DNA of 64,000 bases. Origin: Myxococcales bacterium (GTDB taxonomy: Bacteria; Myxococcota_A; Polyangia; Polyangiales; GCA-016699535). Under the pieces are notes generated by a model. That model was not told where the DNA came from. It made no database searches and saw nothing but the letters and a program-made list of their open reading frames with translations. The stretch covers positions 2,736,001 through 2,800,000 of the forward strand of contig CP064980.1 in NCBI GenBank assembly GCA_016699535.1, written 5' to 3'. Shown here piece by piece: positions 19,473 to 26,884 of this stretch (position 1 is the stretch's first letter; each line of letters starts with the position of its first letter). The translations under genes and the position numbers were made by a program.

Positions 19473-19931
19473 ATGACTCATGGTTTTCGCAAAGCAAAAG
19501 TCGCCATCGTCTCTTCGGTTGGAGGGCATCTCACCGACGTGTTAAGTGTACTTCCCGCCTTTTCGGACGTGGAGCGCCTATGGATACTTCAAGACGAGTC
19601 ACCCCTGCTTCCAGATAGCGAACGTGCTTTTGTCGTGGCCCATGCAGAACGAGATTTACGTGTTTTGTATAATTTTTTTGAATTCTTAGTCCTCTTTTCT
19701 CGGGAAAAACCGGACGTGGTTGTTTCACCAGGAGCGGGAATTGCGGTTCCAGCCGCTGTCATTGCAAGGCTGTTCGGAATTCCAGTTATCTATTTGGAGT
19801 GTTCGTGCTCGGTAGTGCAACTCAGCCTCACCGGAAGAATTATGCGATTTTTGACCTCGCGTTTTTTTGTGCAATGGCGCGGATTGGCTAGCAAGACCAA
19901 AGGGGCGCGGTACATTGGGGGCGTGTTTTGA
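19473..19931 (+). CDS. Alg14/PssD-like glycosyltransferase membrane-anchor subunit
   Basis: The 152-residue protein starts with a GT-B-like motif, VAIVSSVGGHLTDVLSVL, of the Alg14/PssD family. It also has KPDVVVSPGAGIAVPAAVIARL and the segment YLECSCSVVQLSLTGRIM. In this family the subunit anchors the catalytic partner and binds acceptor. Its stop overlaps the start of the next gene, the Alg13/PssE-type subunit, by 4 bases, so the two are a coupled heterodimer. The pair would add one sugar, often glucuronic acid or GlcNAc in other systems. The identity here is unknown. Confidence 0.85.
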   Translation: MTHGFRKAKVAIVSSVGGHLTDVLSVLPAFSDVERLWILQDESPLLPDSERAFVVAHAERDLRVLYNFFEFLVLFSREKPDVVVSPGAGIAVPAAVIARLFGIPVIYLECSCSVVQLSLTGRIMRFLTSRFFVQWRGLASKTKGARYIGGVF

Positions 19932-20491
19932 TTGTCGTCGTAACCGGTACGGGGCCTGCTTTTGATCGTCTTGCCGATGAGATAGCGCGGCTTAGCGCTT
20001 CGGATGAAAGCTTTTGGATGCAATTTGGGCAGGCAGAGCCTCGAGTGGGCGTAAACGGCGCAAAGTTTTTAGCCCGCGAGGAGCTCTTGATAAAAATGAA
20101 GCAAGCAGACGCGGTCATCAGTCATGGTGGCTGCGGATCCCTGCTTGATGCGATTTCGGCAGGGCACTGCCCTATTGTCGTGCCTCGCTTGGCTCGTTTT
20201 GGAGAAATCGTCAACGACCATCAGCTCGAGCTTGCTGAGCAACTCGTCGCAGAAGAAAAAGCATTGCTTGCCCGTGATATCGCTGAAGTCGAAAAACTCA
20301 TCCCCATCGCGAAGAATAGAAAACTTAGCGACGAGCATATCTCCGAAGAAAAAGCGCTTGTGGCGGCACTGCGTAGCGAGATTCGCGAGGCCGCCAACCG
20401 CAGCTTTGCCAAGAAAAACCCTTTATTGTATCTTATGGGGTTTTTGCTTGCTTGGCTGCCGGTGCGTAGACACAAGGGATTGGGCAAATAG
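19928..20491 (+). CDS. Alg13/PssE-like glycosyltransferase catalytic subunit
   Basis: It starts with TTG in a TTGA overlap with the preceding subunit, indicating coupled translation. The protein opens VVVTGTGPAFDRLADEI, which corresponds to the first strand of the GT28 C-terminal fold. It contains ADAVISHGGCGSLLDAISAGHCPIVVPR (split here as ISHGGCGS and CPIVVPRLAR), the nucleotide-sugar binding site of GT28. The C-terminal about 50 residues are a basic, hydrophobic extension (NPLLYLMGFLLAWLPVRR), perhaps a membrane-contact helix. Together with the Alg14-like partner it forms the active enzyme of the polysaccharide operon, and it is the last gene of that block. Confidence 0.85.
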   Translation: MIVVVTGTGPAFDRLADEIARLSASDESFWMQFGQAEPRVGVNGAKFLAREELLIKMKQADAVISHGGCGSLLDAISAGHCPIVVPRLARFGEIVNDHQLELAEQLVAEEKALLARDIAEVEKLIPIAKNRKLSDEHISEEKALVAALRSEIREAANRSFAKKNPLLYLMGFLLAWLPVRRHKGLGK

Positions 20492-20643
20492 CCACACCGC
20501 TCTGGGGCCAGCCTAGCAACATAGCCCCAAAAACTGCCGACCTTCGCGTCAAAGAGAAAATGCTTGCGCAAAATTTGGCCAACACTGGCTTTAACTCTCT
20601 ATACTTCACGTCCTTTTACCAACCCTGAAAGAAGGATACCCCT

Positions 20644-21393
20644 ATGATTCGATCGTTTTTGCTGTCCATGTCGTGCTCGGCCTTCGCTCTACCTACTTTT
20701 TCATGCAGTAGCGACGATAGCAGCTCGAGCGGCGGCGAACTAATCGACAATCCTGCTGCCGCACAATCCGCGACTCAAGCAGTTGAGGATCTCAACGCCT
20801 TTCAAGCACTCAGCACCAACGAGCAAGATTCGGCGGCAATCGGTCAGGTTTACGGCTTGTTCGGGAACTATCAAAGTATGCTCAACGCAAAACTTGCGAC
20901 GCAGAACAGTGCAGCGGCTCTTAGCACATCCGCCATTGACCTTTCAGAAATCGAAGCATTTTTTGCCAAAGGCGATTTTCCAGATTGCGTCACCAATGCA
21001 TCTGGAACGGTAACCTACAATGACTGTTCCGTGAACGGCATCTACACCATCGATGGCACCCTCGAAGTCAGTGCGACAGGCTTTACAAGTAACCTTACCA
21101 TCAGCTCAGACCTTGGCGGCTCAAGCACCTCAATCACAATGACCGGGTCGCTGACGTTGTCTGATACGGAAATCAGTGGTTCGGTAAATCAGACCGTAGC
21201 TATTAACGCGGGCGGCAATACCCTTGATTACACCATAAACGCTGATTACGACATCACGCTAAGCGATGGATGTGCAACGGCTGGTACCCTAAAGGTTGAT
21301 GGAAATTGGTCTACGGGCACCTCCGGAGGTGACTATGACCTCAACATTACAGCAACCTTTGGTCCAACCTGCGGCGACGTAGTACTAAGCTAG
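20644..21393 (+). CDS. Ser/Thr-rich lipoprotein of unknown function
   Basis: I do not recognise the family. The 249-residue protein has a lipoprotein signal (ALPTFSC, lipobox Cys about residue 21), then an acidic Ser/Asp linker and a helical segment with EDLNAFQALSTNEQD. From about residue 120 it changes to Thr/Ser/Gly-rich alternating strands (SATGFTSNLTISSDLGG, SGSVNQTVAINAGG) that look like an extracellular beta-sheet. Conserved-looking Cys residues (CVTNASG, CSVNGIY, CATAGTL and the C-terminal FGPTCGD) may form disulfides. GAAAGAAGGA about 7 bases before the ATG is a clear ribosome binding site. A weak promoter (TTGGCC, 19 bases, TATACT) lies at 20575-20605, so it is probably its own unit after the polysaccharide operon. 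Confidence 0.6.
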   Translation: MIRSFLLSMSCSAFALPTFSCSSDDSSSSGGELIDNPAAAQSATQAVEDLNAFQALSTNEQDSAAIGQVYGLFGNYQSMLNAKLATQNSAAALSTSAIDLSEIEAFFAKGDFPDCVTNASGTVTYNDCSVNGIYTIDGTLEVSATGFTSNLTISSDLGGSSTSITMTGSLTLSDTEISGSVNQTVAINAGGNTLDYTINADYDITLSDGCATAGTLKVDGNWSTGTSGGDYDLNITATFGPTCGDVVLS

Positions 21394-21425
21394 GTCTTAT
21401 TTACGAATCACCTAAACCTGAAGAG

Positions 21426-21453
21426 GCCTCCGCTTCGGCGGGGGCTTTTTTTT
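21426..21453 (+). terminator. intrinsic terminator
   Basis: An 8-bp GC-rich stem (GCCTCCGC paired with GCGGGGGC, one G-U) with a TTCG tetraloop is followed by eight Ts. It lies 33 bases after the lipoprotein stop. The minus-strand gene ends at 21452, so its last codons overlap the T tail. Confidence 0.9.
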
Positions 21454-21649
21454 AGCGCAGCTCAAAATCTTTGCAGAACACAATCTTCACTTCACTGCTC
21501 TGGTAGTATTCAGCAAGGTGTTCTTGCACCGGATAGTCGTGAGCGCATCGCCCCTTGCCCTCATCAAAATGAAGGCAATCTTCGCAAGTGAAGCGTAGAC
21601 TAAATTGGCGTCTTTCGGGCTGAAAACTGCCATTTTGGTCAATTTTCAC
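21452..21649 (-). CDS. small conserved Cys-rich protein of unknown function
   Basis: This 65-residue protein contains TCEDCLHF, then GRCAHDYP and a C-terminal IVFCKDFEL. The CxxC, single Cys and single Cys spacing suggests a metal site, perhaps zinc. I recall similar short proteins as recurrent hypothetical genes in deltaproteobacteria, but no function is known to me. It starts with GTG 2 bases after the rpiB stop, so it is the last gene of the minus-strand run that begins with DUF177/rpmF. It ends against the terminator shared with the convergent lipoprotein gene. Confidence 0.65.
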   Translation of the reverse strand: MKIDQNGSFQPERRQFSLRFTCEDCLHFDEGKGRCAHDYPVQEHLAEYYQSSEVKIVFCKDFELR

Positions 21650-21651
21650 TG

Positions 21652-22086
21652 CTATTCAATGCCAAACTTGTCAATTCGGCGTTGGTGCCGACCACCCTCA
21701 AAAGGCTGCTCGATAAAGCGATCAAAGATAGCTTCGGCAAGACCTTGGCCGATGACACGTTCTCCCAAACAAAGCACGTTTGCGTTGTTGTGGGCACGCG
21801 CCATCTGTGCGGCATAGCTGTTATAGCAAAGGGCAGCACGGATCTTTGAATGTCGATTTGCAACCATCGACATGCCAATACCCGTGCCGCAAACAAGGAC
21901 GCCGAGGGCACCTTCCTGCGTCGCTACTTGCTCGCAAAGCAGGTGGGCAAAGTCGGGGTAATCGACCGAAGCAGTGCTTTGGGGACCGAGATCTATTAAC
22001 TCGAGTGCGCTGTTTTCCTTTGCATACTCAAGCAAGCTTTGCTTAAGCGCAAAGCCAGCGTGATCGGATGCAATGAAAACCTTCAT
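21652..22086 (-). CDS. rpiB: ribose-5-phosphate isomerase B
   Basis: The 144-residue protein starts MKVFIASDHAGFALKQ, the RpiB signature. It has VCGTGIGMSMVANR with the catalytic Cys and the phosphate-binding Gly loop, then ARAHNNANVLCLG and a C-terminal GGRHQRRI. It interconverts ribose-5-phosphate and ribulose-5-phosphate in the pentose phosphate pathway. The start overlaps the fabF stop by 4 bases, so it is co-translated in the fatty-acid operon, an unrelated pathway. Length and motifs are normal. Confidence 0.95.
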   Translation of the reverse strand: MKVFIASDHAGFALKQSLLEYAKENSALELIDLGPQSTASVDYPDFAHLLCEQVATQEGALGVLVCGTGIGMSMVANRHSKIRAALCYNSYAAQMARAHNNANVLCLGERVIGQGLAEAIFDRFIEQPFEGGRHQRRIDKFGIE

Positions 22087-23330
22087 GATTGGTATTGTTT
22101 GAGTACCAGGGTTGCGTTCGTTCCACCAAAACCAAAGGAGTTGGTCAGGGCAATCTTGACCTCTCGTTTACGGGCTTCATGCGGAACAAAATCAACACCG
22201 GCGCATTCTGGCTCAATCGCATCGAGATTAATGGTTGGCGGAACTGCACCGTCGCGAATACTTAGTGCACTGATGACTGTTTCAAGGCCACCAGCCGCTC
22301 CCAACAGATGCCCTGTCATGGACTTGGTGCTTGAGACCCACAGGCCATTGCTTACGTGATCGCCAAAGACAGCTTTGATCGCTTTGGTCTCGTTCACATC
22401 GCCTACGCCGGTCGATGTTCCGTGCGCGTTGATATAGTCAACGTCCGTGGGGTTGAGCTTGGCATCGGCAATCGCTTCACGCATGGAACGTTGAGCGCCC
22501 TCGCCTTCTGGGGCGGGTTGAGTCAGATGATAGGCGTCTGCAGTCGCGCCGTAGCCAATGACTTCGGCAATGATGTTGGCGCCACGTTTTTTTGCGTACT
22601 CGAGTTCTTCTAAAATCACGATGCCGGCCCCTTCGGCAATGACAAAGCCGTCGCGATCCTTGTCAAAGGGACGACTGGCTTTTTCCGGGGCATCGTTTCG
22701 TGTCGAGAGTGCTTTCATCGCCGTAAAGCCAGCAACGCCCAGCGCAGTGGCGCTTGCTTCGGCCCCGCCAGCTACAGCGGCTAGCATGTGTCCACGCTGA
22801 ATCCAGCGAAGCGCTTCGCCGATGGCGTGGGCACCCGAGGAGCAGGCGCTCGTGGTGGTGTAACTCGGGCCTTTGAAACCAAAGCGCATCGAGACCTGCC
22901 CGGGGGCCAGGTTTGTAATGCTTGAAGGAATAAAGTAAGGGGAAACCTTCTTGGGTCCTCGATCAAAGAGCGTCTTGCAAGACGCTTCGATCAACTCTAG
23001 GCCACACATTCCAACACCGATAAGGGTGCCGACATGTTCTTTTTCTGCATCGCTCGGATCAAAGCCTGCGGCCTTAACAGCCATGTCGCTTGCAGCGACG
23101 GCCATGTGAATAAAGCGAGCCATCTCCCGCAGGCGGCGTTTTTCAATCCAGTTTTCCGGATTAAAATCGCTGCATTCGCCTGCTATTTTCGACGGATGTT
23201 CGCTGGCATCAAAAAGGGTAATCGGGCCGATACCACTTTTGCCAGCAAGCAAAGCTTGCCAGGTGGCTTCTGCATCGCTAGCGCATGGGCTAACGGCACC
23301 TACTCCAGTGATAACGACCCTTTTAGTCAC
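22083..23330 (-). CDS. fabF: 3-oxoacyl-ACP synthase II
   Basis: The 415-residue condensing enzyme starts KRVVITGVGAVSPCASDAE. The catalytic Cys is in TTSACSSGAHAIGEAL and the two catalytic His residues are in NAHGTSTGVGD and SMTGHLLGAAGG, completing the Cys-His-His triad. It elongates acyl-ACP with malonyl-ACP in type II fatty acid synthesis in the cytoplasm. It follows acpP on the minus strand after 21 bases and couples to rpiB, so the order fabG-acpP-fabF is a functional set. Confidence 0.97.
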   Translation of the reverse strand: MTKRVVITGVGAVSPCASDAEATWQALLAGKSGIGPITLFDASEHPSKIAGECSDFNPENWIEKRRLREMARFIHMAVAASDMAVKAAGFDPSDAEKEHVGTLIGVGMCGLELIEASCKTLFDRGPKKVSPYFIPSSITNLAPGQVSMRFGFKGPSYTTTSACSSGAHAIGEALRWIQRGHMLAAVAGGAEASATALGVAGFTAMKALSTRNDAPEKASRPFDKDRDGFVIAEGAGIVILEELEYAKKRGANIIAEVIGYGATADAYHLTQPAPEGEGAQRSMREAIADAKLNPTDVDYINAHGTSTGVGDVNETKAIKAVFGDHVSNGLWVSSTKSMTGHLLGAAGGLETVISALSIRDGAVPPTINLDAIEPECAGVDFVPHEARKREVKIALTNSFGFGGTNATLVLKQYQS

Positions 23331-23351
23331 AATAACTTACCCTTGATAGAT

Positions 23352-23591
23352 CTAGTTTTTTACGTGTCCGGTGATGTAACTGACAGCATCGCCAACGGTG
23401 CGAATTTTCTCGGTGTCTTCATCGGGGATATCAATTTCAAATTGCTCTTCAAACGCGAGCACGAGCTCGACGATGGCAAGCGAATCTGCGCCCAAATCAT
23501 CGATGAACGATGCTTCATCCTTAATTTGCGCACCATCGACATCCAATTGCTGAGAAATAATCTCTTTTACCTTTTCTGCAACTTCACTCAT
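23352..23591 (-). CDS. acpP: acyl carrier protein
   Basis: The 79-residue acidic helical protein has the phosphopantetheine site DLGADSLAIVELVLAFEE, with Ser as the attachment residue, and the helix III region IPDEDTEKIRTVGDAVSYI. It carries growing acyl chains for FabF and FabG, which flank it. A 60-base gap separates it from fabG. It starts with ATG after a purine-rich stretch (GGAGG at 23599-23603, minus strand). Confidence 0.96.
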   Translation of the reverse strand: MSEVAEKVKEIISQQLDVDGAQIKDEASFIDDLGADSLAIVELVLAFEEQFEIDIPDEDTEKIRTVGDAVSYITGHVKN

Positions 23592-23651
23592 TTGGCTTCC
23601 TCCATGCTGTTGCCCTATCTACAGACTCACGCGACGTAATCGCCGGCAGGC

Positions 23652-24398
23652 CTACACGTACATCCCTCCATTGACACGAAGCACTTGCCCCGTCACATAG
23701 CCAGCTTCTTCGCTCGCTAAATACACCACCGCTGCTGCAACTTCTTGCGCACTGCCTACGCGCCCGACGGGCGTTTGAGCAATGGCCGCTGTAAGCGCAG
23801 CTTCTGGGAGTGTGGAAGTCATGTCGGTGTCAATGAACCCTGGAGCAACAGCATTGACCGTTACCCCGCGCGATGCGTACTCCCTGGCCAGTGTTTTCGT
23901 CAAGCCAATAAGCGCAGCTTTTGATGCACTGTAGACGGCCTGTCCTGGATTTCCCGACTCGCCGACCACGCTTGAGATATTAATGATGCGGCCGTATTTC
24001 TTGCGCATCATCACGCGCATGGCGGATTTTGAACACAGAATGGCACCTGCAACGTTGGTTTCAAAGGTGCGCGCGATTTCTTCGGCTTTGACGCGCAGCA
24101 GCAAATTATCAAGCGCGATACCTGCGTTGTTAACCAAGATATCCAGACGGCCGTGCTTTTTAACGAGCTCGGAAATTGCGGCATCGCTTGCATCCGCGTC
24201 TGCAACATCAAAGCGAACGATCGTGGCACTCCCACCAACAGCTTCGATGGCCTCAGCGCTTTTACGAGCAGCCTCCTCGTTGCTTTGATAATTGATGACA
24301 ACCGTGGCTCCGGACTGGGCAAGCGCAACACAAACGGCGCGACCAATCCCACGGGAGCCCCCCGTGACGAGCGCAACGCGTTCTTTGAGATCAAACAT
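23652..24398 (-). CDS. fabG: 3-oxoacyl-ACP reductase
   Basis: The classic SDR of 248 residues has VALVTGGSRGIGRAV for NADPH binding and NNAGI in the strand after the fourth helix. The catalytic Ser-Tyr-Lys is in INISSVVGESGNPGQAVYSASKA. The C-terminal ending is TGQVLRVNGGMYV, typical of FabG. It reduces 3-oxoacyl-ACP to 3-hydroxyacyl-ACP. It lies 9 bases after rpmF. The usual plsX, fabH and fabD between rpmF and fabG are absent here. Confidence 0.97.
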   Translation of the reverse strand: MFDLKERVALVTGGSRGIGRAVCVALAQSGATVVINYQSNEEAARKSAEAIEAVGGSATIVRFDVADADASDAAISELVKKHGRLDILVNNAGIALDNLLLRVKAEEIARTFETNVAGAILCSKSAMRVMMRKKYGRIINISSVVGESGNPGQAVYSASKAALIGLTKTLAREYASRGVTVNAVAPGFIDTDMTSTLPEAALTAAIAQTPVGRVGSAQEVAAAVVYLASEEAGYVTGQVLRVNGGMYV

Positions 24399-24407
24399 CA
24401 GGGCGAC

Positions 24408-24599
24408 CTATGCTTGTTCACTGGGTACGGCTACAATTTCGCGACCCTTGTAGTGCCCACATGAGCCACATGCACGATGTGGTAACGTGACGTCACCGCA
24501 ATTGGGGCATGGAATCAAGTTGGGAGCACTGACACGATCATGATTTGCGCGCCGTGAATCTCGTTTTGCACGTGTTGTACGTCTCTTTGGAACTGCCAC
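24408..24599 (-). CDS. rpmF: 50S ribosomal protein L32
   Basis: The 63-residue protein begins AVPKRRTTRAKRDSRRA, the L32 signature. It carries a zinc ribbon with CPNCGD and CGSCGHY. It is in the large ribosomal subunit. The gene follows DUF177 after 4 bases, the usual bacterial pair, and precedes fabG. Confidence 0.97.
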   Translation of the reverse strand: MAVPKRRTTRAKRDSRRANHDRVSAPNLIPCPNCGDVTLPHRACGSCGHYKGREIVAVPSEQA

Positions 24600-24603
24600 C
24601 GTC

Positions 24604-25176
24604 TTACTCCTTCGAAGGCTCTGCCTTCGCGCTGAACTCTAATAAGGGCGCTAGCCGTGGGTCAATGCCCTGCTTTTGCCTGTTTTCGTCGTTAAAATCG
24701 GCTGGGGGCCGAATATGTTCGGGAATCGCTATGCCCTGGCAATCTTCCTTACAGAGGGGTTGTAGTGGGGCTTCTAACAGAATTTGGTCCCGAATGTAAT
24801 CATCTAACTCAATCTCATCGCCAGAAAAGAACTCCCGCTCCAGTTCTTCAGGGGTAAGGTCCTTTTCGCCCGAATCTGGCCGAAATTCAGGGCCTTTTGC
24901 CGTGTAGAGCGCACTAAACTCGGTATCGAGCAAGATATGCGCATCCTCTAGACAGCGAAAACACTCCGCCACCAACGGAACTTGGATATTTCCGCGAAGA
25001 TACACGTCTTTTCCGGTAAGTTGCGCTGAACAGCGCACCTCGCCCTCGGCAGTCTCTGGATCCGGACGCAGAATCTCATCATCGAGATTGGCACTAAGCC
25101 AGGCCCGAGAGAGCGGAAAAACGTAATCTTTCCCGTGCTCTTCGAGATGCTTCACATTGATGCGCATAGCAGCCAT
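24604..25176 (-). CDS. YceD/DUF177-family protein
   Basis: The reading frame extends upstream to 25311, but the best start is the ATG at 25176 (or 25167). Upstream residues are Pro-rich and come from the repetitive region. The protein has RINVKHLEEHGKDYVF, a beta-rich core with CSAQLTGKDVYLRGNIQVP, and the zinc-like pair CFRC followed by LCKEDCQGI. It is about 190 residues, usual for the family. YceD is linked to 23S rRNA processing or accumulation in other bacteria and is regularly co-transcribed with rpmF, as here. It heads the minus-strand run reading from the 25.2 kb repeat region. Confidence 0.85.
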   Translation of the reverse strand: MAAMRINVKHLEEHGKDYVFPLSRAWLSANLDDEILRPDPETAEGEVRCSAQLTGKDVYLRGNIQVPLVAECFRCLEDAHILLDTEFSALYTAKGPEFRPDSGEKDLTPEELEREFFSGDEIELDDYIRDQILLEAPLQPLCKEDCQGIAIPEHIRPPADFNDENRQKQGIDPRLAPLLEFSAKAEPSKE

Positions 25177-25283
25177 AACGGGCAGCGGTTTGACCGCAAA
25201 AGCGCCTAAAGTCAAGTGGGGGTGGCTGGGCAGGTAATGTGGCTGGCTAATTTTGGGATTGGTTAAGTCTTTAGCTTTAACTG

Positions 25284-25585
25284 TTTGGACCGCTGCGTAG
25301 CAGCGCTCCAAAGAGGGGATTCACGCGAATCCCCTCCCGAGCGCGCTATGCGCGTCGGCTCCCTCCCCAGCGGGCTCGCGCTGCTCGCGGGGTGACTGGG
25401 GAGGTAATTTTGGAATTGCTTAAGTTTTTGGCTTTGACTGTTTGGACCGCTGCGTAGCAGCGCTCCAAAGAGGGGATTCACGCGAATCCCCTCCCGAGCG
25501 CGCTATGCGCCTTGGCTCCCTCCCCAGCGGGGCTCGCTTTGCTCGCGGGGTGGTGGGTGAGGTTGTTTTGAAATTGGTGGCTTGC
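25284..25585. repeat. tandem pair of 157-bp palindrome-rich repeats
   Basis: Two copies start at 25284 and 25441. The first 70 bases are identical, and the rest is similar with a few substitutions. Each copy holds a perfect 10-bp hairpin with a 4-base loop (25313-25336 and 25470-25493; arms GAGGGGATTC and GAATCCCCTC). It also holds a GCTGC/GCAGC hairpin in its first 25 bases and a Cys-poor GC-rich block with CTCCCCAG and CTGGGGAG arms. The region has no convincing gene of its own and lies between divergent DUF177 and hisS. It looks like a duplicated REP/MITE-type element. Open frames on both strands here are repeat by-products. Confidence 0.8.
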
Positions 25586-25618
25586 GAAGCGGTAGCGCAG
25601 CGGTTAGAAGGCGGCAGG

Positions 25619-26884
25619 ATGAGCACGCTTCAGGCTGTAAAGGGAATGAATGACATTCTTCCCAGCGAAATCGCTAAATGGCAGCGTTTCGAGACGACGT
25701 TTCGAGACATTGCAGCGCGCTATGCGTTTTCCGAGATTCGGACGCCCATCGTTGAACCGACCGAGCTTTTTGCTCGGTCCATCGGCCAGGGCACCGATAT
25801 TGTGCAAAAAGAAATGTACACCTTCGTGGACAAGGGCGAAAAATCCCTGACTTTGAGGCCTGAAGGTACAGCATCCACGGCTCGAGCCTTCATGCAACAT
25901 CGTCTGGGGGCGCAAAGTCCTGTTAACAAACTTTTTTATCTCGGGCCAATGTATCGCCGCGAGCGGCCAGCCAAAGGTCGTTATCGGCAGTTCTTTCAAG
26001 CCGGCGCAGAATGGATTGGCGATGATTCGGCTTATGCCGACGCCGAAACCGTCGCCTTTGCACACAGCCTGCTTGATGCGCTCGGAATCAAAGAACATCG
26101 CATTTTAATTAACTCGATTGGCAGCAATGAAACCCGAGCCAACTATCGCAAAGCGCTTTATGACTTTCTCGAGCCAAAGACCGCTCAACTTTCCGTCGAC
26201 AGTCAGAGGCGTTTGGAACTCAACCCGCTGCGCATTCTTGATTCCAAGGATCCAAAAGACAAAGCGTTGATAGGCGATGCTCCATCAATCCTTGATTTTC
26301 TCGGCGCCGATGACCGCGAGCATTTCCAGCAAGTGCAAGAAGCATTAACGCAACTTGGCATTGCTTTTGAAATCGAGACGCGGCTGGTGCGTGGTCTTGA
26401 TTACTACAACCGCAGCCTGTTTGAGATACATGCCACCGCTGCGGACTTGGGTTCGCAAAGCGCTGTTTTGGGCGGCGGACGCTACGATGGCCTGCTTGAG
26501 ACCTTGGGCGGCAAGGCTGCTCCAGCCACTGGCTTTGCAACCGGTATCGAACGCATGCTTTTAGCCATGCCCAACGCTGAGACCGCGCCGCAAATTGATG
26601 TAGCAGTGCTCGTTGCCGAAGCCTCATTGCGCGGGGATGCGCTTTTACTTACGGAACGACTCAGGCGCGCGGGCATGCGTGTTGATGCGGACTGGCGTGG
26701 GCTATCGCTCAAAAGCCAGTTGCGGCGAAGCGACAAACTCGGCGCTCCTTTTGCGGTCATTTTGGGTCAACGCGAGAAAGAAAACGGCGTTGTGCAGCTA
26801 AAGAGTCTCAAGAAGCATGAGCAAAAAGATGTAGGCATCGAGGGGCTCATTCCCTATCTGCAAAGCGAGCTGGAGTCACTATGA
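25619..26884 (+). CDS. hisS: histidyl-tRNA synthetase
   Basis: The ATG at 25619 begins STLQAVKGMNDILPSE, the normal start, although the frame is open upstream through the repeat (back to 25442). Class II motifs follow: motif 1 around FSEIRTPIVEPTELF, motif 2 with LFYLGPMYRRERPAKGRYRQF, the histidine-specific LVRGLDYYNRSLFE, and motif 3 with ATGIERMLLA. The C-terminal anticodon domain ends at 26884. It charges tRNA-His. About 420 residues is normal. Its stop overlaps the next gene in an ATGA arrangement. Confidence 0.96.
   Translation: MSTLQAVKGMNDILPSEIAKWQRFETTFRDIAARYAFSEIRTPIVEPTELFARSIGQGTDIVQKEMYTFVDKGEKSLTLRPEGTASTARAFMQHRLGAQSPVNKLFYLGPMYRRERPAKGRYRQFFQAGAEWIGDDSAYADAETVAFAHSLLDALGIKEHRILINSIGSNETRANYRKALYDFLEPKTAQLSVDSQRRLELNPLRILDSKDPKDKALIGDAPSILDFLGADDREHFQQVQEALTQLGIAFEIETRLVRGLDYYNRSLFEIHATAADLGSQSAVLGGGRYDGLLETLGGKAAPATGFATGIERMLLAMPNAETAPQIDVAVLVAEASLRGDALLLTERLRRAGMRVDADWRGLSLKSQLRRSDKLGAPFAVILGQREKENGVVQLKSLKKHEQKDVGIEGLIPYLQSELESL

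Noticed and set aside
25177..25311. N-terminal extension of the DUF177 gene
   Set aside because: Pro-rich residues unlike the family; ATG 25176 gives the expected start.
25442..25618. N-terminal extension of hisS through the repeat
   Set aside because: The extension is encoded by repeat DNA and has no homology to HisRS; the ATG at 25619 begins the normal protein.
25580..25620. Possible tRNA-like stretch before hisS
   Set aside because: GCGGTAGCGCAGCGGTTAG resembles a D-arm, but there is no acceptor stem, anticodon arm or T-arm at the right spacing.
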